Assembly (NCBI RefSeq): GCF_030272615.1 | Contig: NC_081409.1 | Location: 879,005,220-879,069,219, forward strand | From: Cryptomeria japonica | Lineage: Eukaryota > Streptophyta > Pinopsida > Cupressales > Cupressaceae | Direction: 5' to 3' | DNA length: 64,000 nucleotides | Part shown: positions 46,480-58,442 of the stretch, piece by piece | Layout: every line of letters begins with the position of its first letter | Numbering within the stretch: position 1 is the first letter of the stretch | Made by a program: the position numbers and the translations under genes | The notes under the pieces: generated by a model | What the model saw: the letters and a program-made list of their open reading frames with translations, nothing else | Told to the model about the DNA's origin: nothing | Databases searched by the model: none

Positions 46480-49400
46480 ACAACCATAAAAATTAAACCA
46501 TATGACTCTTTAGGACATAATATGGTGTCTTAGGACACCATATGACCCCTTAAGTGTTGTTATGGGTCTTATAGTGTCGTAAGGGGTCATATGGTGTCTT
46601 ATGACCCCTTAGGACACAATATGATGTCGTTATGGGTCGTAAGGGGTCATATGGTGTCCTATGACCCCTTACGACACCATATGACCCCTTAAGACACCAT
46701 ATGACCCCTTACGACCCCATATCGGTCGTATGGACACCTAAGGGGTCATATGGTGTCCTATGACCCATTATGGGTCGTATGGACACCTAAGGGGTCATAT
46801 GGTGTCCTATGACCCATTATGGGTCGTATGGACACCTAAGGGGTCATATGGTGTCCTATGGGGCCATAGGACACCATATGATCCCTTAGGTGTCGTTATG
46901 GGTCATATGGTGTTGTAAGGGGTCATATGGTGTCCTATGACCCCTTAGGACACGATATGACCCCTAGGACATAATAGGGTGTCGTTATGGGTCGTATGGT
47001 GTCCTAAGGGGTCATATGGTGTCTTATGACCCCTTAGGACACAATATGACCCCTTAGGACATAATATGGTGTCGTTATGGGTTGTATGGACACCTAAGGG
47101 GTCATATGGTGTCCTATGGGGCCATAGGACACCATATGACCCCTTAGGTGTCGTTATGGGTCGTATGGTGTCATAAGGGGTCATATGGTGTCCTATGACC
47201 CCTTAGGACACCATATGAACCCCTAGGACACAATATGGTGTCGTTATGGGTCGTATGGTGTCCTAAGGGGTCATATGGTGTCTTATAACCCTTAGGACAC
47301 CATATGACCCCTTAGGAGATAATATCGTGTTGTTATGGCTCGTATGGTGTCGTAAGGGGTCATATGGTGTCCTATGACCCCTTAGGACACCATATGACCC
47401 CCTAGGACACAATAGGGTGTCATTATGGGTCGTATGGTGTCCTAAGGGGTCACATGGAGTCTTATGACCCCTTAGGACACCATACGACACCTTAGGACAC
47501 AATACGATGTCGTTATGGGTTGTATGGTGTCCTAATGTGTCATATGGTGTCCTATGACCCCTTAGGACACCATATGACCCGTTAGGATATAATATGGTGT
47601 CGTTATGGGTCATATGGAGTTGTAAGGGGTCATATGGTGTCCTATGACCCCTTAGGACACCATATGACCCCCTAGGACATAATAGGGTGTCGTTATGGGT
47701 CGTATGGTGTCCTAAGGGGTCATATGGTGTGTAATGACCCCTTAGGACACCATATGACCCCTTAGGACACAATACGGTGTCGTTATGGATCGTATCATGT
47801 CCTAAGGGGTCATATGGTGTCGTATGACCCCTTAGGACACAAGATGGTGTTGTTATGGGTCGTATGGACACCTAAGGAGTCATATAGTGTCCTATGGGGC
47901 CATATGACACCATATGACCCCTTAGGTGTTGTTATGGATTTTATGGTGTCATAAGGGGTCATATGGTGTCCTATGATCCCTTAGGACACCATATGACCCC
48001 TAGGACACAATAGGGTGTTGTTATGGGTCGTATGGTGTCCTAAGGGGTCATATGGTGTCTCATGACCCCTTAGGACACCATATGACCCCTTAGGACATAA
48101 TATGGTGTTGTTATGGGTCGTATGGACACTTAAGGGGTCATATGGTGTCCTATGGGGCCATAGGACACCATATGACCCCTTAGGTGTCGTTATGGGTCGT
48201 ACGGTGTCCTAAGGGGTCATATGGTGTCCTATGACCCCTTAGGATACCATATGACCCCCTAGGACACAAAAGGGTGTCATTATGGGTCGTATAGTGTCCT
48301 AAGGGGTCATATGGGATCTTATGACCCCTTAGGACATAATATGGTGTCGTTATGGGTCGTATGGACACCTAAGGGGATATATGGTGTCCTATGGGACCAT
48401 AGGACACCATATGACCCCTTACATGTCATTGTGGGTCGTATGGTGTCCTAGGGGTTCATATTGTGTCCTATGACCCCTTAGGACACTATATGACCCCCTA
48501 GGACACAATAGGGTATCGTTATGGGTCGTATGGTGTCCTAAGGGGTCATATGATGTCCTATGACCCCTTAGGACACCATATGGCCCCTTAGGACATAATA
48601 TGGTGTAATTATGTGTCCTATGGACATCTAAGGGGTCATATGGTGTCCTATGGGGCCATAGGACACCATATGACCCCTTAGGTGTCGTTATGGGTCGTAT
48701 GGTGTTATAAGGGGTCATATGTTGTCCTGTGACCCCTTAGGACACCATATGACCCCTTAGGACACAATACGATGTCGTAATGGGTCGTATGGTGTCCTAA
48801 GCGGTCATATGGTGTCCTATGACCCCTTAGGACATCATATGACCCGTTAGGACATCATATGACCCGTTAGGACACAATATGGTGTTGTTATGGGTCGTAT
48901 GGACACCTAAGGTGTCCTATGGGGCCATAAGACACCATATGACACCTTAAATGTCATTATAGGTCGTATGGTGTCCTAAGGGGTCATATGGTGTCCTATG
49001 ACCCCTTAGGACACCATATGACACCCTAGAACACAATAGGGTGTCGTTATGGGTCGTATGGTGTCCTAAGGGGTCATATGGCATCTTATGACCCCTTAGG
49101 ACACCATATGACTATTTGGGACACAATACGGTGTCGTTATTGGTCGTATGGTATCCTAAGGGGTCATATGGTGTCCTATGACCCCTTAGGACACCATATG
49201 ACCCATTAGGACACAATATGGTGTCATTATGGGTCGTATGGACACCTAAGGGGTCATATGGTGTCCTATGGGGCCATAGGACACCATATGACCCTTTGGA
49301 TGTTGTTATGGGTCGTATGGTGTCATAAGCAGTCATATGGTGTCCTATGACCCCTTAGGACACCATATGACCCCGTAGGACAAAATAGGGTGTCGTTATG

Positions 49401-51525
49401 GGTTGTATGGTGTTCGAAGGGGTCATATGTTGTCTTATGACCCCTTAGGACACCATATGAGCCCTTAGGACATAATATGGTGTTGTTATGGGTCGTATAG
49501 ACACCTAAGGGGTCATATGGTGTCCTATAGGGCCATAGGACACCATATGACCCCTTAGGTGTCGTTATGGGTCGTATGGTGTCGTAAGGGGTCATATGGT
49601 GTCCTATGACCCCTTAGGATGCCATATGACCCCCTAGGACACAATAGGGTGTCGTTATGGGCCGTATGGTGTCCTAAGGGGTCATATGGTGTCTTATGAC
49701 CCCTTAGGACACAATACAATGTCGTAATGGATCGTATGGTGTCCTAAGCGGTCATATGGTGTCCTATGACCTCTTAGGACATCATATGACCCTTTAGGAC
49801 ACAATATGGTGTTGTTATGGGTTGTATGGACACCTAAGGGGTCATATGGTGTCCTATGGGGCCATAGGACACCATATGACACCTTAGATTTCATTATGGG
49901 TTGTATGGTGTCCTAAGGGGTCATATGGTGTCCTATGACCCCTTAGGACACCATATGACCCCCTAGGACACAATAGGGTGTCGTTATGGATCGTATGGTG
50001 TCCTAAGGGGTCATATGGTGTCTTATGACCCCTTAGGACACCATATGACCCCTTAGGACATAATATGGTGTTGTTATGGGTCAGATAGACACCTAAGGGG
50101 TCATATGGTGTCCTATGGGGCCATAGGACACCATATGACCCCTTAGGTATCGTTATGGGTTGTATGGTGTTGTAAGGGGTCATATGGTGTCCTATGACCC
50201 CTTAGGACATGATATGACCCCCTAGGACACAATAGGGTGTCGTTATGGGTCATATGGTGTCCTAAGGGGTCATATGGTGTCTTATGACCCCTTAGGACAC
50301 CATATGAGCCCTTAGGAGATAATATGGTGTCATTATGGGTCGTATGGACACCTAAGGGGTCATATGGTGTCCTATGGTGCCATAGGACACCATATGACCC
50401 CTTAGGTGTTGTTATGGGTCGTATGGTGTCCTAGGGGGTCATATGGTGTCCTATGACCCCTTCGGACACCATATGGCCCCCTAGGACACAATAGGGTGTC
50501 ATTATGGGTCGTATGGTGTCCTAAGGGGTCATATGGTGTCCTATGACCGCTTAGGATATAATATGGTGTTGTTATGGGTCGTATGGAAAGGGGTCATATG
50601 GTGTCCTATGGGGCCATAGGACACCATATGACCCCTTAGGTGTCATTATGGATCGTATGGTGTCGTAAGGGTTCATATGGTGTCCTATGACTCCCTAGGA
50701 CACCATATGACTCCCTAGGACACAATAAGGTGTCGTTATGGATCATATGGTGTCCTAAGGGGTCATATGGTGTCTTATGACCCCTTAGGACATAATATGG
50801 TGTCGTTATGGGTCGTATGGACACCTAAGGGGTCATATGGTGTTCTATGGGGCCCTTAGGACACCATATGACCCCTTAGGACATAATATGGTGTTGTTAT
50901 GGGTCATATGGACACCTAAGGGGTCATATGGTGTCCTATGGGGCCATAGGACACCATATGACCCCTTAGGTGTCATTATGGGTCGTATGGTGTCGTAAGG
51001 GGTCATATGGTTCCTATGACCCCTTAGGACACATTATGACCCCCTAGGACACAATAGGGTTTCGTTATGGGTCGTATTTTGTCCTAAGGGGTCATGTGGT
51101 GTTTTATGACCCCTTAGGACACCATATGACCCCTCAAGACATAATATGGTGTTGTTATGGGTCGTATGGACACCTAAGGGGTCATATGGTGTCCTATGGG
51201 GCCATAGGACACCATATGACCCCTTAGGTGTCGTTATGGGCCGTATGGTGTCCTAAGGGGTCATATGGTGTCGTATGACCCCTTAGGACACCATATGACC
51301 CCCTAGGACACAATAGGGTGTCGTTATGTGTCATATGGTGTCCTAAGGGGTAATATGGTGTCTTATGACCCCTTAGGACACCATATGACCTCTTAGGACA
51401 TAATATGGTGTTGTTATGGGTCGTATGGACACCTAAGGGGTCATGTGGTGTCCTATGGGGCCATAGGACACCATATGACCCCTTAGGTGTCATTATGGGT
51501 CATATGGTCTCCTAAGGGGTCATCA
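46480..51525. repeat. 5 kb palindromic minisatellite
   Basis: The whole block is built from one 20-bp module, catatggtgtcctaaggggt, and its complement, joined in alternating orientation with short linkers (gtcgttatgggtcgtatgg; tatggggccatagg). Super-repeats of about 255 bp are visible, marked by the recurring 'cctatggggccatagg' palindrome followed by 'ccttaggtgtcgttatgg'; roughly 20 super-units. Open frames rich in HTTHNDT / SYGVLRGH on minus exist only because the module has few stops. Each module pair can fold as a hairpin or cruciform. Confidence 0.95.
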
Positions 51526-51660
51526 CATTTGGCACATGCCAAATGTGGAATACGAACCATATTTGGCGCACGCCAAATAGGGCACTCACCATATTTGGTG
51601 AGCACCAAATGGCCCACTTTGGGAAACACCAAACCTATGGTTTGGATTTGCTTTGGGAAT
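51526..51660. repeat. Hairpin cluster on the right of the minisatellite
   Basis: Three successive palindromes: cacatttggcacatgccaaatgtg-type (51526), atttggcgcacgccaaat (51563) and atttggtgagcaccaaat (51592). They mirror the ATTTGGC hairpins at 46196-46430 on the other side of the array. Confidence 0.85.
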
Positions 51661-52461
51661 CCAACCCAAAGTTTTGGATGACCATTCCAGGCTAGAGACG
51701 TGTTTTTGTCAGAACATTGAAAATTTTGACATATTTTTGGTCGTGCTCTCCGTTAGGTTTGCACGTGTTTCAATGAAGTTAAGAAAAACACCATGGTAAA
51801 CTTGAGCTCCCTCTTAGCTATCCAAAAATGTAATTTATTTCAAATTTTGATTTCGTTAAGTCTTTCATTTATAATTTCTTTTGTTAGTGTGTCCTTTTTT
51901 GTCAAAAACCAACATGTACTATTTTGGGTCTAGATTTTTACACGTTCATCAGATGTTGGAAAAAATTACATTTTTAGAAACTAGACTCCATTCTACACTA
52001 TTTAAAAAAAAAAAGTTTTGATTTTTTATTTGTTTTCAATGATTTTAGGGGGGAGCACACTCAAATTTATGTTTTTCAGGATGTGTCCACTTTGAAAATT
52101 AGTAAAAAATCATATACTCATTAAAAAATTAGCTGAAAATTCTAGCATAAACTATAAGGTGTTAGCTAATTTCTCACATAAGCGATTTTAAAAATTAAAA
52201 AAAAACTTAACATTTTAGGGGGGCCACAACAAACGCTATGTTATGTTTTTTGCATAAAAATAGGACCACTTTTTGTGGCCCCCCTTTTTGAAGCCCTTAA
52301 TCTCCACTATTTTAAAAAAAAAATAGTAGTTTAGAAAGTAGACTCGAAGCACTCTGACTCTTGTTGTTGTTGCATGTTCAAATTTGGAGTGTAACTATCT
52401 TCAATTTGTCATTGAAGTTCAGACTTTGCTAATTTCAGAAAATAAGTGGCATCTTAAGACC
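51661..52461. other. Right subterminal non-coding region of the 16 kb element
   Basis: About 800 bases with repeated 'ggggggccac' / 'tttttgtggcccccc' type words (52210-52300) and A/T-rich stretches. No gene seen. Confidence 0.6.
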
Positions 52462-52494
52462 CCCTTTTGGTACCACAACTTGGTGCACATACCC

Positions 52495-53628
52495 CAAATT
52501 GAAGTATCATTTGAAGACTTTGATGTTGAAAGGATGAAGAACTTGAAGTTACAAGATGAGTTGGACTCTGCAAAGGAATTCATTCTTATCCTACAAGCGA
52601 GGCTATCATCTATTCAAGCTAGAAGGAAAGAACTTTTACAAAATCAGGAAGATGAAGAGAAGAATGCCCTTAAAGAACAATGTCAGAAGTTGACTTAGAA
52701 GAATAGTGTCATGAAGAATGAAACACAAGCCCTAACTATGAGGATGTCCAAGGAGATTGAAGATTAGAAGAAGAATGAAGAAAATCTTGGCAAATCTCTA
52801 AAAGACAGATCTGAGGAATGTATTAAGGTGGTACATGAGAATGATATGTTGAGAATTGAATTGGTACAATCCCAAAATAATGAGAAGGAGTTGGAAAGAT
52901 TTATAACAGTCCTAAGAGGAGATTTGGATACTGCTAATGAATATAAAGACAAATTTAAGGCGATTTCTGCAAAACTAGATGAGCTACTGAAGGATCAAAG
53001 GCACAAGGGAGACACTAGAGGTCTTGGATTTGAGTATGTAGAAAGCTCTCGTAATGCAAATGAAAATAAAGCAACCGGTCATAAGGACAAACATGAGAAT
53101 CCACTTGTCAATCGGAACCAGAATTCATCGGTAAGGCAACCCAATGCACATAAATTCAATGGTAGATATTTTGTTTGCAATAAATTTGGTCATATGGCAA
53201 GAAATTGCAGAAATAGAGCAAATCAGAATAATAATTATATTCCCGGTCAGTGTTCAAATTGTAAGAAGTGTGGTCATAGGACAAAAGATTGTAGAATGAA
53301 TGTGAAATGTCATGCATGTGGAAAGTATGGACATATAGAAAATAAATGTAGGTCAAGGAATGGTCAAGGATATAGTAAGGCAATTCAAAAAAATAATGTA
53401 ACTTGCTATGCATGCAACAAAATAGGACATATTGCTAAATTCAGCAGAAGCAAGAAATATTTGATAAGAAATGATGAGAAAGGAAAATAGAAGGATGATG
53501 ATATCAAGAAGGAGCATGAGAGGAAATGGATTAGGAAATCTGATCAACCGACAAAGACAGTCATCTCGGTTACTTACCCGGTAGAAGAAAATGTTCCTGC
53601 ACCGGCAGGGAGCTCATTTGGTAACTAA
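52495..53628 (+). pseudogene. gag, main part, with four zinc knuckles
   Basis: It resumes gag after the nested transposon, in the same frame as 36479. Coiled-coil-rich N-terminal half (LQDELDSAKEFILILQARLS, ENDMLRIELVQSQNNEKELE), basic linker, then four CCHC-type knuckles: FVCNKFGHMARNC (first Cys replaced by Tyr), CSNCKKCGHRTKDC and CHACGKYGHIENKC (both intact), and CYACNKIGHIAKFS (last Cys replaced by Ser). In-frame TAG stops at 52696, 52765 and 53488; natural-looking TAA at 53626. Gag packages element RNA; the repeated CCHC array is more than the single knuckle usual for copia gag. Confidence 0.85.
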
Positions 53629-54007
53629 GGCATTAGCCTTAGCGGGAGGCAAATTATTCACAGATCTTGCATTTCACTAGGTAGTGGTCTGGAAACATGT
53701 TTCAAACTTTGGAGAAGTTAATTTGAAGGTTTTTTGGTACTGAGGTTATGGATTTTGAATCCCATATGGCATACCGACACCCATTTATGTAAATGAGAAA
53801 TTAGGGTTTTTACAGAATAAAAGAGAAATATCAGTTCATTTTTTATCACATAGAATTCAAAGTGAAGAAGAGAAAGTTTAAGGTGATTCAAGGAAGTCAA
53901 AAGCATTTTCAAGCGATTTCCTGTGCATTCGAGCAGATTTTCAAGAACTTTCATTGACGGAAGTTTGCAAGGTATTTTATTAGTTTTAGAGCTATCTTTT
54001 TATTGCA

Positions 54008-57000
54008 ATGGCTTTTGGATCTAGTCCCTCTCTGGTAGGTGTGGCTACCCCTATTTTTGTTGACATCAAGGATCATCCACGCCCGCTTTTTAAGAAATGC
54101 CCTAAGATTGCAAAGTTTGATGATTCGGTCAACTCATTTTCTAGGGTTCCGGATGGAGTTTCGCATGTAGAAGATGTTTGTACATATATTCATTGCACTC
54201 TGGAGGATTTAGGTTTTGTTGAGATTAAAAAAATGTACTTGAGTACCTTGTTGAACCAGGATGGAATGATGAAACCAGAATTCCAAGTTTTGAAAGATTA
54301 GGGTTTCACAGACATTTTGGAGATGCCGAAATTTGAAGATGAAATGATCTGGTATGTGTTGAGTCGAGTCCATGGGAAATTCATGTGGATAGACCGACCT
54401 TACAAGATTACTAAGGAGTTTATCTATGCGATCACCGCTTTGCCCCAGACTGGTCAAACTCCCAAGAAGAAGAAGATATCAAACAATGAGGTGGAGAAGC
54501 TAATCGGTGCAACATTCAAAAACCAGTCAATGAGGATAAGTACTATCAGAGATAGAGACGTTCAATTTGCAAGCATGATCATTGGTTACAAGGTAACCCA
54601 ATCAAACCGATTAAACTCTATTTCCAGTTCATGCATTTACTATGCTCATAAGATGATTAAGGAGAATGGTAAGTATGGTCTTTGTCAATGGATGCATGAT
54701 GAGTTGATTTTAAACCTAGGGAAGATTAAAGTGGAATTTAAGAAAGGTGTTTTTCGGTATGGAAACCTTGTTGTTTGCTTGATGCTTTTATTTTTGAATG
54801 AGATATCGGGATCTAGTAAAACACAATGGGTATTTGATATACCACTAAGAAAACAAATTAAAGATACCATAAGAAACATTGGATAGGACAAGGAGAGAGA
54901 CCCCATTTTATGGGGATATTTGAAATCATTTCAAAAACCAATGAAGTAGAGAGAAAGATTACCAAAGCATATTATAGATGAATATTCAACTGAAATATAC
55001 TTTATGGTGAAGAAGGATGAAACACTGATGGAGGTTGTGCAACCAAGGAAAATATAGATAACAGAGATGGGCTATGAGGTAGATGCTCAGATCTTGGCCT
55101 TATATGCCAAGACTCTCATTGATTCCCTAGTTGATGAAGCAGAGAAATCTTTTGGGACTGCTAAGCAGAATGAAATGGAAGTAGAAATTGGTTTTAGCAA
55201 GAATAAGAGAGAAGGAAATATAAAGAGAGTTGGGTAGGCTTTATATAAAATGTCCTCAGAAATGAAGCATATCATTGGACTAGCAGAAGGATCATCTCTG
55301 ACAGTAGTTCAGGCTCCACTAGTAGCAACAATCGGCAAGGGTGCACTAAAGAGGAAGGAACCAGATGCATTCATTATCCCTATTGCTTTTGGATAAGACA
55401 CTGAAAATGAACCCTCTAAGATCCCCAAGACATACATCAGGATACAAAAGAATAAACCCGAGGAAAGGAAACAACAGAAAGCAAAGTTTACTCTTCCAGT
55501 ACCAGCAAAGAAACCTATGAAGGAGAGGAAACCAATAAAAGGAATCACCCCCACTCCTGGCAATAAGAAGAACAAATATTATATTGATGCGGCCCTGGAA
55601 TCTGGTAAAGGTATCGAGGTTATTCCTCCTCTTTCTGTTGCTGAGTTAGTAGATCAGACAACTAAAGATGGAATTTTGAACAATATCCAGCATTATTATA
55701 TACATATGGATGATAAAGAGAAAGATGAGATAGAGAAAGTAGTTTAGTTATACTTAGATATATATTAGAAGGCATTAATTGAGAGAGAAAATAAAATACT
55801 GACAGATTTGTATAGTAAACTAGATGCTAGGAGGTTGTCTGCAATAGAAGAGGATAAGCATATAAAAATGTAGGAGTTATTAATGGTTTGCGGTGCTATT
55901 ACTAAGGAAGAAATGAAGTAGTGTCTAGATTTTGAAAACAAAACAATTTTCTGGAGTAGACACCGACATGTAAGCTTGATGGTTGGGAGAGTGAATGAAA
56001 TTATTAAGGAGACCCATGAGGCATGGGTAAAATTATTTATTGATAATCCTAACCTCTTTACATCACCAGATACCCCTCCTAAGTCTACAATTCCAAATAT
56101 CCTGGTATATGATAAGGGGAAAGGTAAATTGGGTATGATTCACTAGTTTTGGATCAGAAACCATCTGAGGCAGCATCCCTTGTACATAATGTAGAAATAC
56201 TAGTAGAAAATATTGTATATAATAAGAACGGTATACCAGAGCATAAAACTTTGGATGTAGAAGTCATTGAGGTTGATATTGACAATAAGAAGGATATTGA
56301 ACATGTGGCAACAACTGACATATTGAAGAGGTTAGGGATGAGAAGGTTATTGCACCCAGTGGTGAAGCCACCAGTGCCAGTTAGCAGGTTGGAGATACCA
56401 AACTAGTTTTGGATAGTCATTCATTGTCGGTACTTGACACTCAAGGTCAATATGATTTTGGAAAAAAGAGTATAGAAGAGTTGAGAAGCTTTGAGCTGAT
56501 GATGGTAGCAACAAAGAGGCTTATGAAGGAAGAATCAGAGGAGAAACAGGTTATAGTGCAAGATATACCAGTTTTACAGTAGCTAGTTCTAGGATATACC
56601 AGTCCAGTAGCTAGCCCTTCCCGTAAGCTCAAGAGTTTGACTGAACACATTGCTAAAGAGTTTTAGACTCTTCAACAAATGTCAAACCAATAATTATTTG
56701 AACGATATAATGTAGTCGGGAAGGCCTCCTGTGACAACATGATTACATCTGACAAGGAGAAACTAAGAGAGGAACTAACCAAGATTGATGAGGCTCTTAG
56801 TGATTGTAGTAGTTTGTATAGGTCTTGTACTAATACCAACAAACTAATAGCTGACCTGGAGCTGAAATTGAAAGTGAAAAAGGCCTAGTTAGAACATTTG
56901 GCTAACAATTTTGATGGTACTCAGTCATTAACCAGTACCATTGATGGTCAATTTTTTATTACAAAATCTAAGATTTCAGCATTGGAGAAGGACATGGACA

Positions 57001-57243
57001 AGCTAATCCGGCGAGCAAGGTAATTAAGAGGCTTGGTAAGCCCCCAATTGAATACTTTGCTACTTCATAAGAGGGAGAGTATATAGCTAATGAATAAACC
57101 CATTCTGGCAGATCCAACAGAAGAAGAACTTTGTGCATATATTCTTAATGGGGTTGTATCCATTTTGGGCACATTGAAGACAAGTTGGGATACATACTTA
57201 GGATTTTTAAAGAGTGCTTACCTAGACATTTTCAAGTACATCT
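54008..57243 (+). pseudogene. Large accessory reading frame in place of pol
   Basis: Opens with ATG at 54008 (MAFGSSPSLVGVATPIFVDI) and stays in one frame, through many stops, to about 56145, then shifts frame and continues to about 57240. The first part (FMWIDRPYKITKEFIYAIT, then ALPQTGQTP) resembles the layout of plant-transposon-protein domains in which a WxxG/D-type strand is followed by a helix and a GLP motif. The middle is Lys/Pro-rich (KKPMKERKPIKGITPTPG) and the end is coiled-coil (EKLREELTKIDEALSD, then LIADLELKLK). No Asp-protease DSG, integrase HHCC or YVDD box is present. Function unknown. The gag-then-large-ORF order is on the sense strand of the LTR element. Confidence 0.6.
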
Positions 57244-57463
57244 GATCTGTTAAACACATTTTAAGATTACTTCATGCATTATTTATTTACCCCGTCTTTG
57301 TCATTGATGTCAAAGGGTGAGAGGTTGATGTGAAAAATGTTAAGGGACATAAGAAATAATGTATAGCTCAAGGGGAGAAGGATCAGTTTTGAGGAATTTT
57401 TGGCAGGGAACCAGAATAGCACTTCAGTGATCCATTTTTCACATGAGTTTTTCCATCAATGCT

Positions 57464-57475
57464 AAAGGGGGACAT
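57464..57475 (+). other. Polypurine tract of the copia-type element
   Basis: aaagggggacat directly precedes the 3' LTR at 57476. Confidence 0.85.
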
Positions 57476-58437
57476 TGTTGGCAATTAACACTCATTCGGT
57501 TTAGTTATGTTGTCATTGATGGCAACACATACCATTTTGGGTTGGACACCTAACTGGTACTCACCGGTATTCATGGTTTGGAAACCAAAATTCAAGTCAT
57601 CCAACATACAAAGGAACTGACACTCTGTCAACCGACAGGCAAGGGAAACAGACAAACTAGAAATTGGTATATGAGGCCAACATAGGAGATTGATCTAGCA
57701 AGTTTACATGACAATGATTAGCGACATCGGTCATGATGTTTAATGTATTTATTTTTGTTTAGGCCAACATGTAAATAACTTGTAATATCATTATAAGCTG
57801 ACATAAGGCATTTGTGTTTATGATTGGGAAAGGTATATAATTCAGTTCAACTAGGTTATTTTGAATATACATGGAATGATAGAGTTATGATATTGTGTGA
57901 ATGATCTTGATAGATTGAATGCGAATGTAATATTTGGTAGCTCATCTTGGTTATTGGTTTAGAGGATTGGAAGGGAAAGTACATTACTGGTAAAGGAAGG
58001 AACAATGAAAACTGGTACAGATAATGCTTCAATTGGAACTCATCCAGCATAGCAGATGTATTTTCTAAGTTCAAAATTTTGTTTGTAACTCCATCTCAGG
58101 TGTATGTAGTCAGTGAGGCTCCTTTTGTGATGAGAAGTGTGCTCTAGGATATTGGCCTTCCTGCAAGTGCAAGCCCCTATTGTAATATTTATTCATTTGG
58201 CCAATGGATAGATATTGTGGGTCACCAATCCCACCATGGTTTTTCCTCTTTGAGGTTTTCCACGTATAAATCTTTGTGTTATGGTGTATGTTCTTATGGT
58301 TGCATCATTTCTACTTTATGTTATATTATCTTATGGTTACCAGTTACTAAAATACTTTGTTAATAAGGTTAAAAGTGATCTTACTAGTAGAACATTGATT
58401 CACCCCCCCCCCCTCTCAGTTTTCTTGAATTCCAATA
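57476..58437 (+). repeat. 3' LTR
   Basis: 962 bp, the same length as the 5' LTR, aligned end to end; terminal CCAACA is here ccaata. Ends after gattcaccccccccccccct-type tract. Confidence 0.9.
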
Positions 58438-58442
58438 GAATC

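Larger units (their letters stand above)
36504..52494. mobile_element. Large TIR DNA transposon, about 16 kb, related to the element at 26650
   Basis: Left end GGGTATATGCACGAAGTTGT, continuing to 36536. The right end (complement of 52462-52494) begins GGGTATGTGCACCAAGTTGT. About 30 of the first 33 positions agree. Flanks are caac (36500-36503) and caaa (52495-52498), a 4-bp TSD with one change. Inside: a spliced gene on +, a transposase-like spliced gene on -, and four kinds of repeat array. The TIR matches the 1.23 kb element at 26650 at 15 of 19 starting positions, with the same TSD length. The superfamily is not identified. A 4-bp TSD would fit Sola-like groups, but that is a guess. Confidence 0.8.
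35449..58437 (+). mobile_element. Copia-type LTR element with gag and accessory ORF but no pol, split by a DNA transposon
   Basis: Two LTRs of 962 bp each (35449-36410 and 57476-58437), both starting TGTTGGCAATT; PBS after the left LTR; PPT before the right LTR; flanking gaata (35444-35448) and gaatc (58438-58442), which fit a 5-bp TSD with one change. Without the nested 16 kb element the LTR element is about 7 kb. Internal content is a zinc-knuckle gag and a large unrelated reading frame. I find no protease, integrase, RT or RNase H motif. This resembles gag-only non-autonomous LTR elements (TR-GAG/LARD type). Confidence 0.85.

Noticed and set aside
46945-51493. Many minus-strand frames with HTTHNDT and SYGVLRGH repeats
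   Set aside because: The 20-bp palindromic module happens to lack stops in some frames; frames shift between units, so no protein is supported.
46480-51525. CRISPR-like array
   Set aside because: No constant repeat with unique spacers; modules alternate in orientation and the linkers are themselves repeated.
53631-57475. Copia protease-integrase-RT in the pol position
   Set aside because: No DSG protease, HHCC, D-D-35-E, or YVDD-like box found in any forward frame; the frame present has other content.
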